Part shown: positions 34,957 through 42,660 of the stretch, piece after piece
Numbering within the stretch: position 1 is the first letter of the stretch
Layout: each line of letters opens with the position of its first letter
Source: Arthrobacter sp. ISL-65
GTDB taxonomy: Bacteria; Actinomycetota; Actinomycetes; Actinomycetales; Micrococcaceae
Direction: 5' to 3'
Length of the DNA: 64,000 nt
NCBI RefSeq assembly: GCF_018613795.1
Contig: NZ_JAGGPN010000011.1
Location: 1 to 64,000 of the forward strand
Notes under the pieces: generated by a model
The model's database searches: none
Told to the model about the DNA's origin: nothing
What the model saw: only the letters and a program-made list of their open reading frames with translations
Position numbers and translations under genes: made by a program

Positions 34957-34993
34957 GCCGTGTTCCGCTGCCTTGGGGGCGGCGGAACACGGC
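34957..34993 (+). terminator. Hairpin after the NlpC/P60 gene
   Basis: GCCGTGTTCCGC (34957-34968) pairs with GCGGAACACGGC (34982-34993) over a 13-base loop. It begins 16 bases past the stop codon. There is no clean T-tract, so it may need help to terminate. Confidence 0.6.
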
Positions 34994-35042
34994 CCCCCAA
35001 GGTGCTCCCACTTTTCTACAAGGAGGGGGGAACACACTGGCT

Positions 35043-35135
35043 ATGCCTGATGAAAGACCGCAGACTCCGGCTGCGAGTCAGGATCACCGGGTCCGGATTG
35101 TCCCCCATGCATTCCGGATCCGGTGCCTGCTTTAA
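35043..35135 (+). CDS. Possible 30-residue small protein
   Basis: An ATG at 35043 opens a 30-codon frame ending in TAA. AAGGAGGGGG lies ~12 bases upstream, a strong but slightly distant ribosome site. The product (start MPDERPQTPA, end HAFRIRCLL) is basic and has no membrane segment. It could be a true small protein or a chance frame in the 222-base gap; nothing else in the gap looks coding. Confidence 0.3.
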   Translation: MPDERPQTPAASQDHRVRIVPHAFRIRCLL

Positions 35136-35163
35136 GCGGCAGAAGGTCCGCGGCATCTCCGCT

Positions 35164-36303
35164 TCAGCCCCTGACCGTGCGGTTCCGCCCCTGTGATTTG
35201 GCTTCGTAAAGAGCGACGTCGGCAGCCGCGATCACCTCGTGGAGGTCAGCGGTTTTCGCGTTGTAGGTGGAAATGCCATAGCTGACGGTCGGCATCCGCA
35301 ACACTTCAGGGATGTGCTGCCCTGCCAGCCTCCTGCTGATTTCACCCGCAATGATTTCCGCGCTCTTGGGGCCCGCGCCGGGAAGCAGGAGGATGAACTC
35401 CTCGCCGCCGTAGCGCCCGGCAACGTCCGTGGACCGGACCGACGCGCTGCACGCCTGGGCAAAGGCCCGCAGTGCAAGGTCGCCGGCCGCGTGGCCGAAG
35501 GTGTCGTTTACTGACTTGAAGTGGTCCAGGTCTGCGAGGATCAGCGAGCCGCCGCTGCTAGCGGCCTTGCTGCGTTCCAGTTCTTCAGCCGCCGCCTCCA
35601 GAAACGCGCCGCGGTTAAGCAGGCCAGTGAGCCCGTCCTGGGTGGCTACCGTCCGCAGCGCCCGGGTCTGCTGCTCGGTGCTCAGCCCCGCCATGCTGAA
35701 GGAAACCACCACCAGCAGCACCATGGTGACCATGGTGGTCACGGCGGATCCAAAGTATGTGACAAAAACGGGACCATCCTGCCCCTGAATGAGGAATACA
35801 ACCAGCCGGCAGACGTAGAAAACCGCAACCCCGCCCGCTGCTATGGCCAGGGGGATCCGGACCCGGGAATAGCCAGGCTCCAGCCGCCACAGCTCGTGCG
35901 AAGCCAAGCCAATCAGCACGGCCATGGAGGCCAGGAACACCGCGCCCCCGGCCCAGACGTTGGACGCCGGTGCGTCCAGTGCCGCGGCGGCGCCGGCAAG
36001 GACCGGCAATGCAACCGAGATCCAAAGGTTGTATCTAAGATTCCGCAGCGAGCGCGCGCCTGCCCAAACGCTCGCCGCGCCGCACACCAGCAGGACGTTG
36101 CCCAGCGGGTTGGCCCAGATCTGCTGGGGCGTGCCGTTGAGAAGTAACGATGCCGATCCCGAGAGGAACAGGAGCAGGGCGGCACACCACCACGCGCTGT
36201 ACGGCGAGCGGGTACTGCGGAACGTGGAAAAGTAGAACAGCAGGGCCAGAATCAGGGCCATCGCGGCAAAGGCGATCCGCAGTGTTGCCGTGTCTAGGAT
36301 CAT
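35164..36303 (-). CDS. Membrane diguanylate cyclase (GGDEF domain)
   Basis: A 379-residue protein. About six transmembrane segments occupy residues 1-200, and the GGDEF domain follows from about residue 215 (TQDGLTGLLNRGAF then LADLDHFKSVNDTFGHAAGD). The active site is RYGGEEFILLLPG, complete, with an RSTD product-inhibition I-site five residues before GGEEF. It should make c-di-GMP. I chose the ATG at 36303, which has AAGGGG 6 bases upstream; an upstream in-frame start would extend it without any ribosome site. It is monocistronic. Confidence 0.92.
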   Translation of the reverse strand: MILDTATLRIAFAAMALILALLFYFSTFRSTRSPYSAWWCAALLLFLSGSASLLLNGTPQQIWANPLGNVLLVCGAASVWAGARSLRNLRYNLWISVALPVLAGAAAALDAPASNVWAGGAVFLASMAVLIGLASHELWRLEPGYSRVRIPLAIAAGGVAVFYVCRLVVFLIQGQDGPVFVTYFGSAVTTMVTMVLLVVVSFSMAGLSTEQQTRALRTVATQDGLTGLLNRGAFLEAAAEELERSKAASSGGSLILADLDHFKSVNDTFGHAAGDLALRAFAQACSASVRSTDVAGRYGGEEFILLLPGAGPKSAEIIAGEISRRLAGQHIPEVLRMPTVSYGISTYNAKTADLHEVIAAADVALYEAKSQGRNRTVRG

Positions 36304-36460
36304 TCCGTCCCCTTGAGTCCCGATCCGGTGCACTCCAGTATCGCATCGACGGCGAGCCGGACCGGGTCTTTCGCTTGGGGAAATTTCTGCGGCGCGACAC
36401 ATTTGTCAGACATCAGTTCACGAACTGGCCACCGCTGCCCTCCGGTGCCAGCATTATTGA

Positions 36461-37498
36461 ATGCTTGAGGCAACAAAAGACCCCGTAACCCCTCCCCCGG
36501 CCACGGAGGCCGACGCTGCACCCCTGAACCCGGCCCTCGCCGCGGAAGCCAGGATTGCCCGCGTCGCGGTGACCGTCTTCCCGCTCCTGGTGCTCGCGGC
36601 CGGCGTTGCCGGATTCCTGCTTCCCGACGCCTTCAAACCCCTCGGCCCGGCGGTCCCGTACCTGCTGGGAATCATCATGTTCTGCATGGGGCTGACGCTG
36701 ACGCCGCCCGACTTCGCGGCCGTGGCCCGCAGGCCCTGGGCCGTGGTCCTGGGCATCGTGGCCCACTACGTGATCATGCCCGGGGCCGGCTGGGCGATTG
36801 CCACCCTCCTCCATCTGGAGCCCTCGCTGGCAGTTGGCCTGATCCTCGTGGGCTGCGCGCCCTCCGGCACCGCCTCCAACGTGATGGCGTTCCTGGCCAA
36901 GGGCGATGTGGCCCTTTCCGTCGCCGTCGCCAGCGTATCCACGCTCATCGCCCCGGTGGTCACGCCCGTCCTGGTGCTGTTCCTGGCCGGTTCCTTCCTG
37001 ACCATCGATGCCGGCGGCATGGTGCTGGACATCGTCAAGACCGTGCTGCTGCCGGTGATCGCAGGCCTGCTGGCCCGGCTGTTCCTCAAGAAGCTCGTCG
37101 CGAAGGCGCTGCCGGCACTCCCCTGGGCATCCGCCGTCGTTATTTCCCTCATCGTGGCGGTAGTGGTGGCGGGAAGCGCCAGCAAGATCGTGGCTGCCGG
37201 CGGCATTGTGTTCCTGGCCGTGGTGCTGCACAACGGCTTCGGCCTGGGGCTCGGCTACCTTGCCGGCAAGCTCGGCCGCCTGGACGACAAGGCGCGCAGG
37301 GCACTCGCGTTCGAGGTCGGCATGCAGAACTCCGGCCTGGCGGCAACGCTGGCCACGGCCCACTTCACCCCGCTGGCCGCGCTGCCGTCCGCCGTGTTTT
37401 CCCTCTGGCACAACATCTCGGGCGCAATTGTCGCCGCCTGGCTGGCCCGGAAGCCCCTGCAGGAACAGAAGCCCCTGCAGGAACAGCGGGAAGCCTAA
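36461..37498 (+). CDS. Bile acid:sodium symporter (BASS) family transporter
   Basis: A 345-residue, nine- or ten-helix transporter of the BASS family, which moves organic acids such as pantoate or pyruvate with sodium. After a ~30-residue hydrophilic start come LLGIIMFCMGLTLTPPDFAA, HYVIMPGAGWAIAT, GCAPSGTASNVMAFLAKGD (the crossover motif) and TLIAPVVTPVLVLFLAG. The last codons contain an 18-base exact tandem repeat. The end overlaps the convergent monooxygenase gene by 4 bases. The substrate is unknown; PanS/YocS-like members are closest by look. Confidence 0.87.
   Translation: MLEATKDPVTPPPATEADAAPLNPALAAEARIARVAVTVFPLLVLAAGVAGFLLPDAFKPLGPAVPYLLGIIMFCMGLTLTPPDFAAVARRPWAVVLGIVAHYVIMPGAGWAIATLLHLEPSLAVGLILVGCAPSGTASNVMAFLAKGDVALSVAVASVSTLIAPVVTPVLVLFLAGSFLTIDAGGMVLDIVKTVLLPVIAGLLARLFLKKLVAKALPALPWASAVVISLIVAVVVAGSASKIVAAGGIVFLAVVLHNGFGLGLGYLAGKLGRLDDKARRALAFEVGMQNSGLAATLATAHFTPLAALPSAVFSLWHNISGAIVAAWLARKPLQEQKPLQEQREA
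37450..37485. repeat. Exact tandem duplication of 18 bases
   Basis: AAGCCCCTGCAGGAACAG occurs twice in direct succession, encoding KPLQEQ twice at the C-terminal end of the BASS transporter. It is in frame, so the protein is longer by six residues without a break. Probably a recent slippage event. Confidence 0.85.
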
Positions 37499-38895
37499 AC
37501 AGCAGCGTTAACTGCGAGTTCCTTGTCGGCCGGTTCAGCGGAGTTAGCAGGGGCAAATCCGCTCGCGGGCCGCGGCAGCCCGTAATGCTCACGCAGCGTG
37601 TGCCCCGTGTACTGCTGGCGGAACAGTCCGCGGGACCGCAGGATCGGGATGACGTGGTCCACGAAGGCGTCCAGGCCCGAAGGCAGCACCGGCGGCATGA
37701 TGTTGAAGCCGTCGGCCGCGCCGTTCTCGAACCACTCCTGGATGGCGTCCGCCACCTGTTCGGGCGTTCCGGAGAAGGTGCGGTGCCCGCGGCCGCCGCC
37801 GAGCCTGCCGATGAGCTGCCGGACGGTGAGCCGCTCGCGCCGGGCGAGCTCCACGATCAAGGCGTACCGGCTCTTGGCCCCCTCGATCGCATCCTCCGAG
37901 GGGAGGTCCTCGGGCAACTGAGCATCAAGCGGCAGGGATTCGGGCGAGACCCGGAGGACTCCGGCCAGCTGCTTCCGTGCGTGCTCAGGGTGGATGAGCT
38001 CATCGAGCTGCTTCTCCAGCCGCCGCGCCTCGTGCTGCGTGGAGCCGACAATCGGAACAATGCCGGGCAGGATCTTGATGTGTTCCGGGTTGCGGCCCAC
38101 GGCGGCCGTCTTCCGCTTCAGGTCGGCATAGAAGCGCTGTGCCTCGGCCAGTGTCTGCTGCGCGGTGAACACCGCCTCGGCGTAGCGGGCGGCGAAGTCC
38201 TTGCCGTCTTCGGAAGAGCCGGCCTGCACGATCACCGGGTGGCCCTGGGGTGAACGCGGCACGTCCAGGGGACCCTGGATCCGGAAGTAGCGGCCGGTGT
38301 GGTTGACGGCGTGGACGCGTGAGCTGTCCCCCCAGACCCCGGCCGCCTTGTCCCCCACTGCGGCGTCGTCTTCCCAGCTGTCCCAGAGCTTCCTGGCGGC
38401 GACCAGGAACTCGGCGGCGCGCTCGTAACGGCGCCAGTGTGCGGGCTGGTCCTCCAGCGAGAAGTTCCGCGCCGCGGCCTCGCCGGCCGTTGTCACCACG
38501 TTCCAGCCGGCCCGGCCGCCGCTGATGTGGTCCAGCGAGGCGAACCTGCGTGCCAGGTTGTAAGGATCGTTGTAGGTGGTGGAGGCGGTGCCGATCAGCC
38601 CGATCCGTTTGGTCACGGCGGCGATGGCACTGAGCAGGACCGTGGGCTCGAGCGTCCCATAGGGGCGCTGGCGCACGTCGCCGTGCAGCACGGGCGAGTC
38701 GGCGAAGAAGATCGAGTCGAAGGTGCCGCGTTCGGCGGTACGGGCGAGCTGCTGGAAGTGTGCCACCTGCGTTCCGGCGAAGCTGTCGCTTTCAGGGAGC
38801 CGCCAGGACGCCTCGTGGTGTCCGGTGCTCATCAGGAAGGCATTGAGGTGGAGCTGGCGTGCGCCGCCGGCTTTGGCAGTGGTGCGTTCAGGCAT
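37495..38895 (-). CDS. FMNH2-dependent monooxygenase, NtaA/SnaA/DmoA class
   Basis: A 466-residue LLM-type flavin monooxygenase. GHHEASWRLPESD near residue 26 and AERGTFDSIFFADSP near 57 are typical of the NtaA/DmoA clade, followed by RFASLDHISGGRAGWNVVTT near 116 and VIVQAGSSEDGKDFAARYAE near 225. These enzymes oxidise sulfonates, dimethyl sulfide or chelating agents and need a flavin reductase, which is not in the window. It follows an SsuC-type permease by 31 bases on the same strand, so the substrate is probably delivered by that ABC system. Confidence 0.88.
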   Translation of the reverse strand: MPERTTAKAGGARQLHLNAFLMSTGHHEASWRLPESDSFAGTQVAHFQQLARTAERGTFDSIFFADSPVLHGDVRQRPYGTLEPTVLLSAIAAVTKRIGLIGTASTTYNDPYNLARRFASLDHISGGRAGWNVVTTAGEAAARNFSLEDQPAHWRRYERAAEFLVAARKLWDSWEDDAAVGDKAAGVWGDSSRVHAVNHTGRYFRIQGPLDVPRSPQGHPVIVQAGSSEDGKDFAARYAEAVFTAQQTLAEAQRFYADLKRKTAAVGRNPEHIKILPGIVPIVGSTQHEARRLEKQLDELIHPEHARKQLAGVLRVSPESLPLDAQLPEDLPSEDAIEGAKSRYALIVELARRERLTVRQLIGRLGGGRGHRTFSGTPEQVADAIQEWFENGAADGFNIMPPVLPSGLDAFVDHVIPILRSRGLFRQQYTGHTLREHYGLPRPASGFAPANSAEPADKELAVNAAV

Positions 38896-38926
38896 GGTCT
38901 GGTTCCTTGGGTTGGGAGCGGGCGGT

Positions 38927-39841
38927 TCAGGCGGTCCGGGATCCGACGGCGGTCCGCCAGCGGGAGAAGTGGCGTTCGACGCCGACCAGCAGGTAGTTGA
39001 CCAGCAGGCCGAGCAAGGACACGGTCAGGATGCCCGCGTACATGTCCGGGATGAGGAAGCTCATCTGGGAATTGACGATCAGGTAGCCCAGTCCGGCCTT
39101 GGCACCGACCATCTCGGCGGCGATCAGGACGAGGATGGAGGACGTGCCGGCCATCCGGATGCCCGTGAAGATGGTGGGCACGGCGGACGGAAGGATCACT
39201 TTCTGGAACAGCTGGACGTTGGACAGTCCCAGTGAGCGGGCTGCCCGGATCAGCAGCGGGTCAACGGTCCGGACGCCGGCGATGGTGTTCAGCAGCACCG
39301 GGAAGAATGCCGCGTAGGCCACAATGCTGATCTTCGAGGTCTCCCCGATGCCGAGCAGCAGCGTGAACACGGGGAGCAGGGCCAGCGCGGCCGTGTTCCT
39401 GAAGACTTCCAGCAGCGGGTTGAGGAAGCGGTCAAGGGCGCCGTACCAGGCCACCAGCAGGCCGAGGGCCACGGCTGTCACGACCGCGATGCCGAAGCCG
39501 CTGGCGGACCGGCTCAGGCTGGCTGCGAGGTGGTTTTGCAGCTGGCCGTTTCCGATGAGTGTGCCCAGCGCCTCGAGCACTTCGTGAAGTGGTGGAAGGA
39601 AAACTCTCGTCGATGCCGGAGCAAGGTAGGCGGGTCCCAGTTCCCAGAGCAACAGGAACAGGATGATGGCCCCGGCACCCCACACAGCTTTGCCGCCCTG
39701 CAGGGCGTACCGGCGCAGCCTGGCCGCCGGTGTCGTGCCGGGACCCGGACGCAGCGCCGGGTTTGGCTCCGTCGTTGCCTTCCCGGCTGCCGCGGGACCG
39801 GTCTGCGTTTCCGTTTCCTTGGTCAGTGTTGGCGTGCTCAT
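38927..39841 (-). CDS. ABC transporter permease, SsuC/TauC family
   Basis: A 304-residue permease with an Ala/Pro/Thr-rich ~45-residue start and six helices. The EAA loop that docks the ATPase is RAARSLGLSNVQLFQKVILP near residue 200. SILVLIAAEMVGAKAGLGYL near 238 is typical of the nitrate/sulfonate/taurine permease family. Its ATG overlaps the ATPase stop (TGATG), so translation is coupled. With the ATPase and the monooxygenase it forms a sulfur- or nitrogen-source import unit, but no binding-protein gene is adjacent. Confidence 0.9.
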   Translation of the reverse strand: MSTPTLTKETETQTGPAAAGKATTEPNPALRPGPGTTPAARLRRYALQGGKAVWGAGAIILFLLLWELGPAYLAPASTRVFLPPLHEVLEALGTLIGNGQLQNHLAASLSRSASGFGIAVVTAVALGLLVAWYGALDRFLNPLLEVFRNTAALALLPVFTLLLGIGETSKISIVAYAAFFPVLLNTIAGVRTVDPLLIRAARSLGLSNVQLFQKVILPSAVPTIFTGIRMAGTSSILVLIAAEMVGAKAGLGYLIVNSQMSFLIPDMYAGILTVSLLGLLVNYLLVGVERHFSRWRTAVGSRTA

Positions 39842-40749
39842 CAGGCTGCCTTTCCAGTGGTGATGGTCCTGGTTTCGTCCGGCGCCGTTCCGTCGGGCTG
39901 GATCTTCGCGTGGCCGGCTTCCTGTGCACGGCGTACCTCGTCATGCAGCAGCGACCAAACCTTATGACGGTGTTCCACGAAGGCCGGGTTGGAGCGGACG
40001 TCCTCGTCACCGGAGCGGTCTCCGAGGTCGATGTCCACGATTTCCTTCAGCCGTCCCGGCCGGGAGCTGAGCACGGCCACGCGCTGGCCGAGGTACACGG
40101 CCTCGTCGATACCGTGGGTGATGAAGATGATGGTCTTGCCTGTGGTGGCCCAGATGCGGAGCAGTTCGGTCTGGAGCTGCTCGCGCGTCTGGGCGTCCAA
40201 GGCGGCGAACGGTTCGTCCATCAGCAGGATGTCCGGCTCGTAGGCCAGGCTGCGGGCGATGGCCACGCGCTGCTTCATGCCGCCGGACAGCTCGTGGGGG
40301 TAACGGTCTTCAAATCCGCCGAGGCCCACGAGCTCAAGGTATTCGCGCGCCTTCTCGGCCCGCTCCTTGCGGCTATAGCGCTTCCCGTCGCTGCCCACGC
40401 CTTCCAGTCCGAAGGACACGTTGGCAGCGGCCGTGCGCCAGGGGAACAGCGCATACTGCTGGAAAACGACGGCGCGGTCCCGGCCCGGGCCCGCCACTTC
40501 CCGGCCGTCCACCAGCACCTGGCCGGTGTCCGGCTTGGTGAGGCCGGCCAGGAGGTCCAGGAGTGTGGTCTTGCCGGAGCCGCTGGGGCCCACCAGGGTA
40601 ATGAATTCCCCTGCGGAGACGTCAAGGGAGATGCCGTCCAGGGCGGTCAGGACCGCCCCTTCCGGGCTGTCCTTGCTGGGCCGCACCGTGAACTTCTTGG
40701 TGATGTTTTGAAGGCTGATTTTCGGTATCGGCCCGGTTCCGGAGGTCAT
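39841..40749 (-). CDS. ABC transporter ATP-binding protein, SsuB/TauB family
   Basis: A 302-residue ATPase. Walker A is GPSGSGKTTLLDLLAG near residue 55, the signature is LSGGMKQRVAIARSL near 155 and Walker B is PDILLMDEPFAALD near 170, followed by TREQLQTELLRIWATTGKTI. This matches the SsuB/TauB branch. I chose the ATG at 40749 with AAGGGA upstream, dropping 58 in-frame codons with no ribosome site. It is the first gene of the operon, and the next gene upstream is on the same strand but 370 bases away. Confidence 0.9.
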   Translation of the reverse strand: MTSGTGPIPKISLQNITKKFTVRPSKDSPEGAVLTALDGISLDVSAGEFITLVGPSGSGKTTLLDLLAGLTKPDTGQVLVDGREVAGPGRDRAVVFQQYALFPWRTAAANVSFGLEGVGSDGKRYSRKERAEKAREYLELVGLGGFEDRYPHELSGGMKQRVAIARSLAYEPDILLMDEPFAALDAQTREQLQTELLRIWATTGKTIIFITHGIDEAVYLGQRVAVLSSRPGRLKEIVDIDLGDRSGDEDVRSNPAFVEHRHKVWSLLHDEVRRAQEAGHAKIQPDGTAPDETRTITTGKAA

Positions 40750-41119
40750 GGTGTGTTTCCCTTCAGCAGGTCGTTCAAGGCGTTCGGTGTCCACCATGAG
40801 AGCAGAGTTGGACCACCGCCTGAAGGGCACGGTCACGAGGGGAAACGGGGCGTAACCTGCCGGCCGGGGCCGCCGATGGCGGCTACGGGACGCGTGGGGA
40901 CTCGTAAGGAAACACGCCGTCATGGCGGGCGTCTTCCGGTGACATTTGATGACGCATGGCTGCAGAAACGGACTGCGACGGCGGCTGGTGTTGCGGCTGG
41001 GCTACGGACCATGACGTGCCGGCGGCGTCCGTCGGCTGCAAGGAGCTGCGCGGAACACGGCAGGGGCCAGGCTCGATTGTTACGCGGCTGCCGGCACTCG
41101 GTTCTGGTTCACTTGGTTC
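40750..41119. other. 370-base gap without a gene
   Basis: I find no convincing coding frame, palindromic operator or riboswitch here. It is the leader side of the SsuB-type operon and contains a GC-rich stretch (about 40850-40900) with possible short hairpins (GCCGCCGATGGCGGC). I compared it by eye with SAM-I and SAM-IV motifs and saw no match. Confidence 0.5.
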
Positions 41120-41761
41120 CTAGAAGATCGGGATCTGTTCCGCAAAAACACCGGCGGCGGACATCACCTCGTTCAGCAGGTGCAGCGCACCGCCACCAAA
41201 CAGGGCATTTGCGCTGAGACGCTTCCACGGGGCCGTTTGCCCGGCGGCCTGGGCGTACCCCGCCATTCGGTCCATGAGCAGCGCGACGGCCTGCTCGGCG
41301 TGCACCGATTCGGAGATGACCACCTGCGCGATGCCGCGCCTGGCCAGTTCGGCGATGGCGTGGTGCTCCTCCTCAGAGGTGGGGAGGACGCCCACGATGA
41401 CGCCGTCGGCCCCGCCGGCCAGCATGAACTTGCGCCACGACTGGCCGAGCAGGATCACCGGCTGGTAGCCGTGACGCGGAAGTATTGCGGCGGCGGCCGT
41501 GGCGAGCGCCCGGTCCGCCGGCCATTCCAGGTCCTCAATGGCGATGGCCACCAGATCCGTCCTGCCGCGGCGCATTCCCCGCGCCGCCTGGTTGGGTACG
41601 TAGCCAAGATCATCGGCGGCGGCCATCACGCGTTCCTGCGTGGATGGGCTGATCCGGGTGGTGCCTCCGCTCCTGCCGGACAGCACGTAGGACACCGTTG
41701 TCAGTGAGACCCCGGCCCGTTCGGCGACGTCCCGGATGGTGGGGCTGGACATGCTCCTCAC
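41120..41761 (-). CDS. Short LacI-family regulator lacking most of the effector domain
   Basis: A 213-residue protein. The N-terminus is a good LacI HTH (TIRDVAERAGVSLTTVSYVL, residues ~7-26) and hinge. It is followed by only the first lobe of the effector domain (DLVAIAIEDLEWPADRALAT, then GGADGVIVGVLP) and a short tail ending EQIPIF. Full LacI proteins are ~330 residues. There is no obvious frameshift and the frame ends cleanly. A GTG at 41761 with AGGAG five or six bases upstream is the probable start; an ATG at 41752 is the alternative. It could be a functional short regulator or a truncated remnant. Confidence 0.72.
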   Translation of the reverse strand: MRSMSSPTIRDVAERAGVSLTTVSYVLSGRSGGTTRISPSTQERVMAAADDLGYVPNQAARGMRRGRTDLVAIAIEDLEWPADRALATAAAAILPRHGYQPVILLGQSWRKFMLAGGADGVIVGVLPTSEEEHHAIAELARRGIAQVVISESVHAEQAVALLMDRMAGYAQAAGQTAPWKRLSANALFGGGALHLLNEVMSAAGVFAEQIPIF

Positions 41762-41813
41762 TGTTTTCTCCTATCGTTCCTCGCCGCGTAGTTTCTGGTT
41801 TGGAAGTGGCGCA

Positions 41814-42659
41814 TCACTCCGTGTGCGGATGTATTGCCTGGCCTTCGAGCTGTTCCGCCTCCCAGGGCGGTTCCGTGGCCATGTCGACGCCGGTTCCGGA
41901 GGCGGACCTGGGTCCGACGCCCACGTCGGCGGTGGGAACGTGCACCTGCCTGCTGATGCCCCCGCGGACGCTCTCGACGATGTCATCGCCGAGGAGCGGG
42001 CCTGTGTAGCTGATGCTGAGCTGCCCGCCCCGCGCCACGGTGGTGTAGTTACCAAGCGCGTCGGACACGATGCCCTCCCGGTCCACAGCGGCCGACACTG
42101 CGCCGGGGTCCGCCGCGGTAACGCTGAAGCGCAGGTCGTGCACCAGGACCGGCAGGACATAGAAGTTCTTCACGCCCAGTTTGCCGGTATCCTCCTCGGT
42201 GACCGCCCGCACAATGGTGCGTCCGTCGTCGGGAGTGGCAGTTGACGGAAGAGCCACGATGACCTCAGGGACCATCTGCTGCAGCACAGCCGGTTCAAGC
42301 ACATCGGGCGAAATGGCGGACAGGGCGGTCCCCCGTGCTGCGGCGGCCGTGTCCAGCCGCTTGCGGATACCGGCGACGTCGGCGTCCAGCGCAGTGTGCA
42401 CAGCGATCACCACCCTGCGCCGGACCATGAGGCCGTCGTAGCTGACGATGGGCCGCCCGTTGCCCAGGTCCTGCCCTTCCTCCGACTGCGCGAGGACCCG
42501 GTCCGCAGTATTCGCGGCGGCGTCGGGGCTGCTTGCGGGCGGGGCGGGTGCCGGGTTGGCGGCGGGGCTGGCCGCCGGACTCGCCTGGACACCGCCGGTG
42601 CAGCCGGCCAGGGAGAAGGCCAGCAGCACCGCCGGTGCGATCAGTAGCGTCCGTTTCAT
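41814..42659 (-). CDS. Hypothetical lipoprotein coupled to the multicopper oxidase
   Basis: A 281-residue exported lipoprotein. The lipobox is LAGC at residues 17-20, followed by an Ala/Pro/Ser-rich linker to about 50. The body is of unknown fold, containing RRVVIAVHTALDADVAGIRK, VPEVIVALPSTATPDDGRTI and RFSVTAADPGAVSAAVDREG. It starts one base after the multicopper oxidase stop, with AGGGA inside the end of that gene, so the two are translated together. It may be an accessory or partner of the copper enzyme; no copper-binding Cys/His/Met cluster is visible. Confidence 0.78.
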   Translation of the reverse strand: MKRTLLIAPAVLLAFSLAGCTGGVQASPAASPAANPAPAPPASSPDAAANTADRVLAQSEEGQDLGNGRPIVSYDGLMVRRRVVIAVHTALDADVAGIRKRLDTAAAARGTALSAISPDVLEPAVLQQMVPEVIVALPSTATPDDGRTIVRAVTEEDTGKLGVKNFYVLPVLVHDLRFSVTAADPGAVSAAVDREGIVSDALGNYTTVARGGQLSISYTGPLLGDDIVESVRGGISRQVHVPTADVGVGPRSASGTGVDMATEPPWEAEQLEGQAIHPHTE

Positions 42660-42660
42660 G

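Noticed and set aside
37450..37485. Start of a CRISPR array
   Set aside because: Only two directly adjacent 18-base units, in frame inside a transporter gene, and no spacers.
40750..41119. SAM-type riboswitch upstream of the SsuB operon
   Set aside because: I looked for the SAM-I and SAM-IV conserved segments on both strands and did not find them. Only generic GC-rich hairpins are present.
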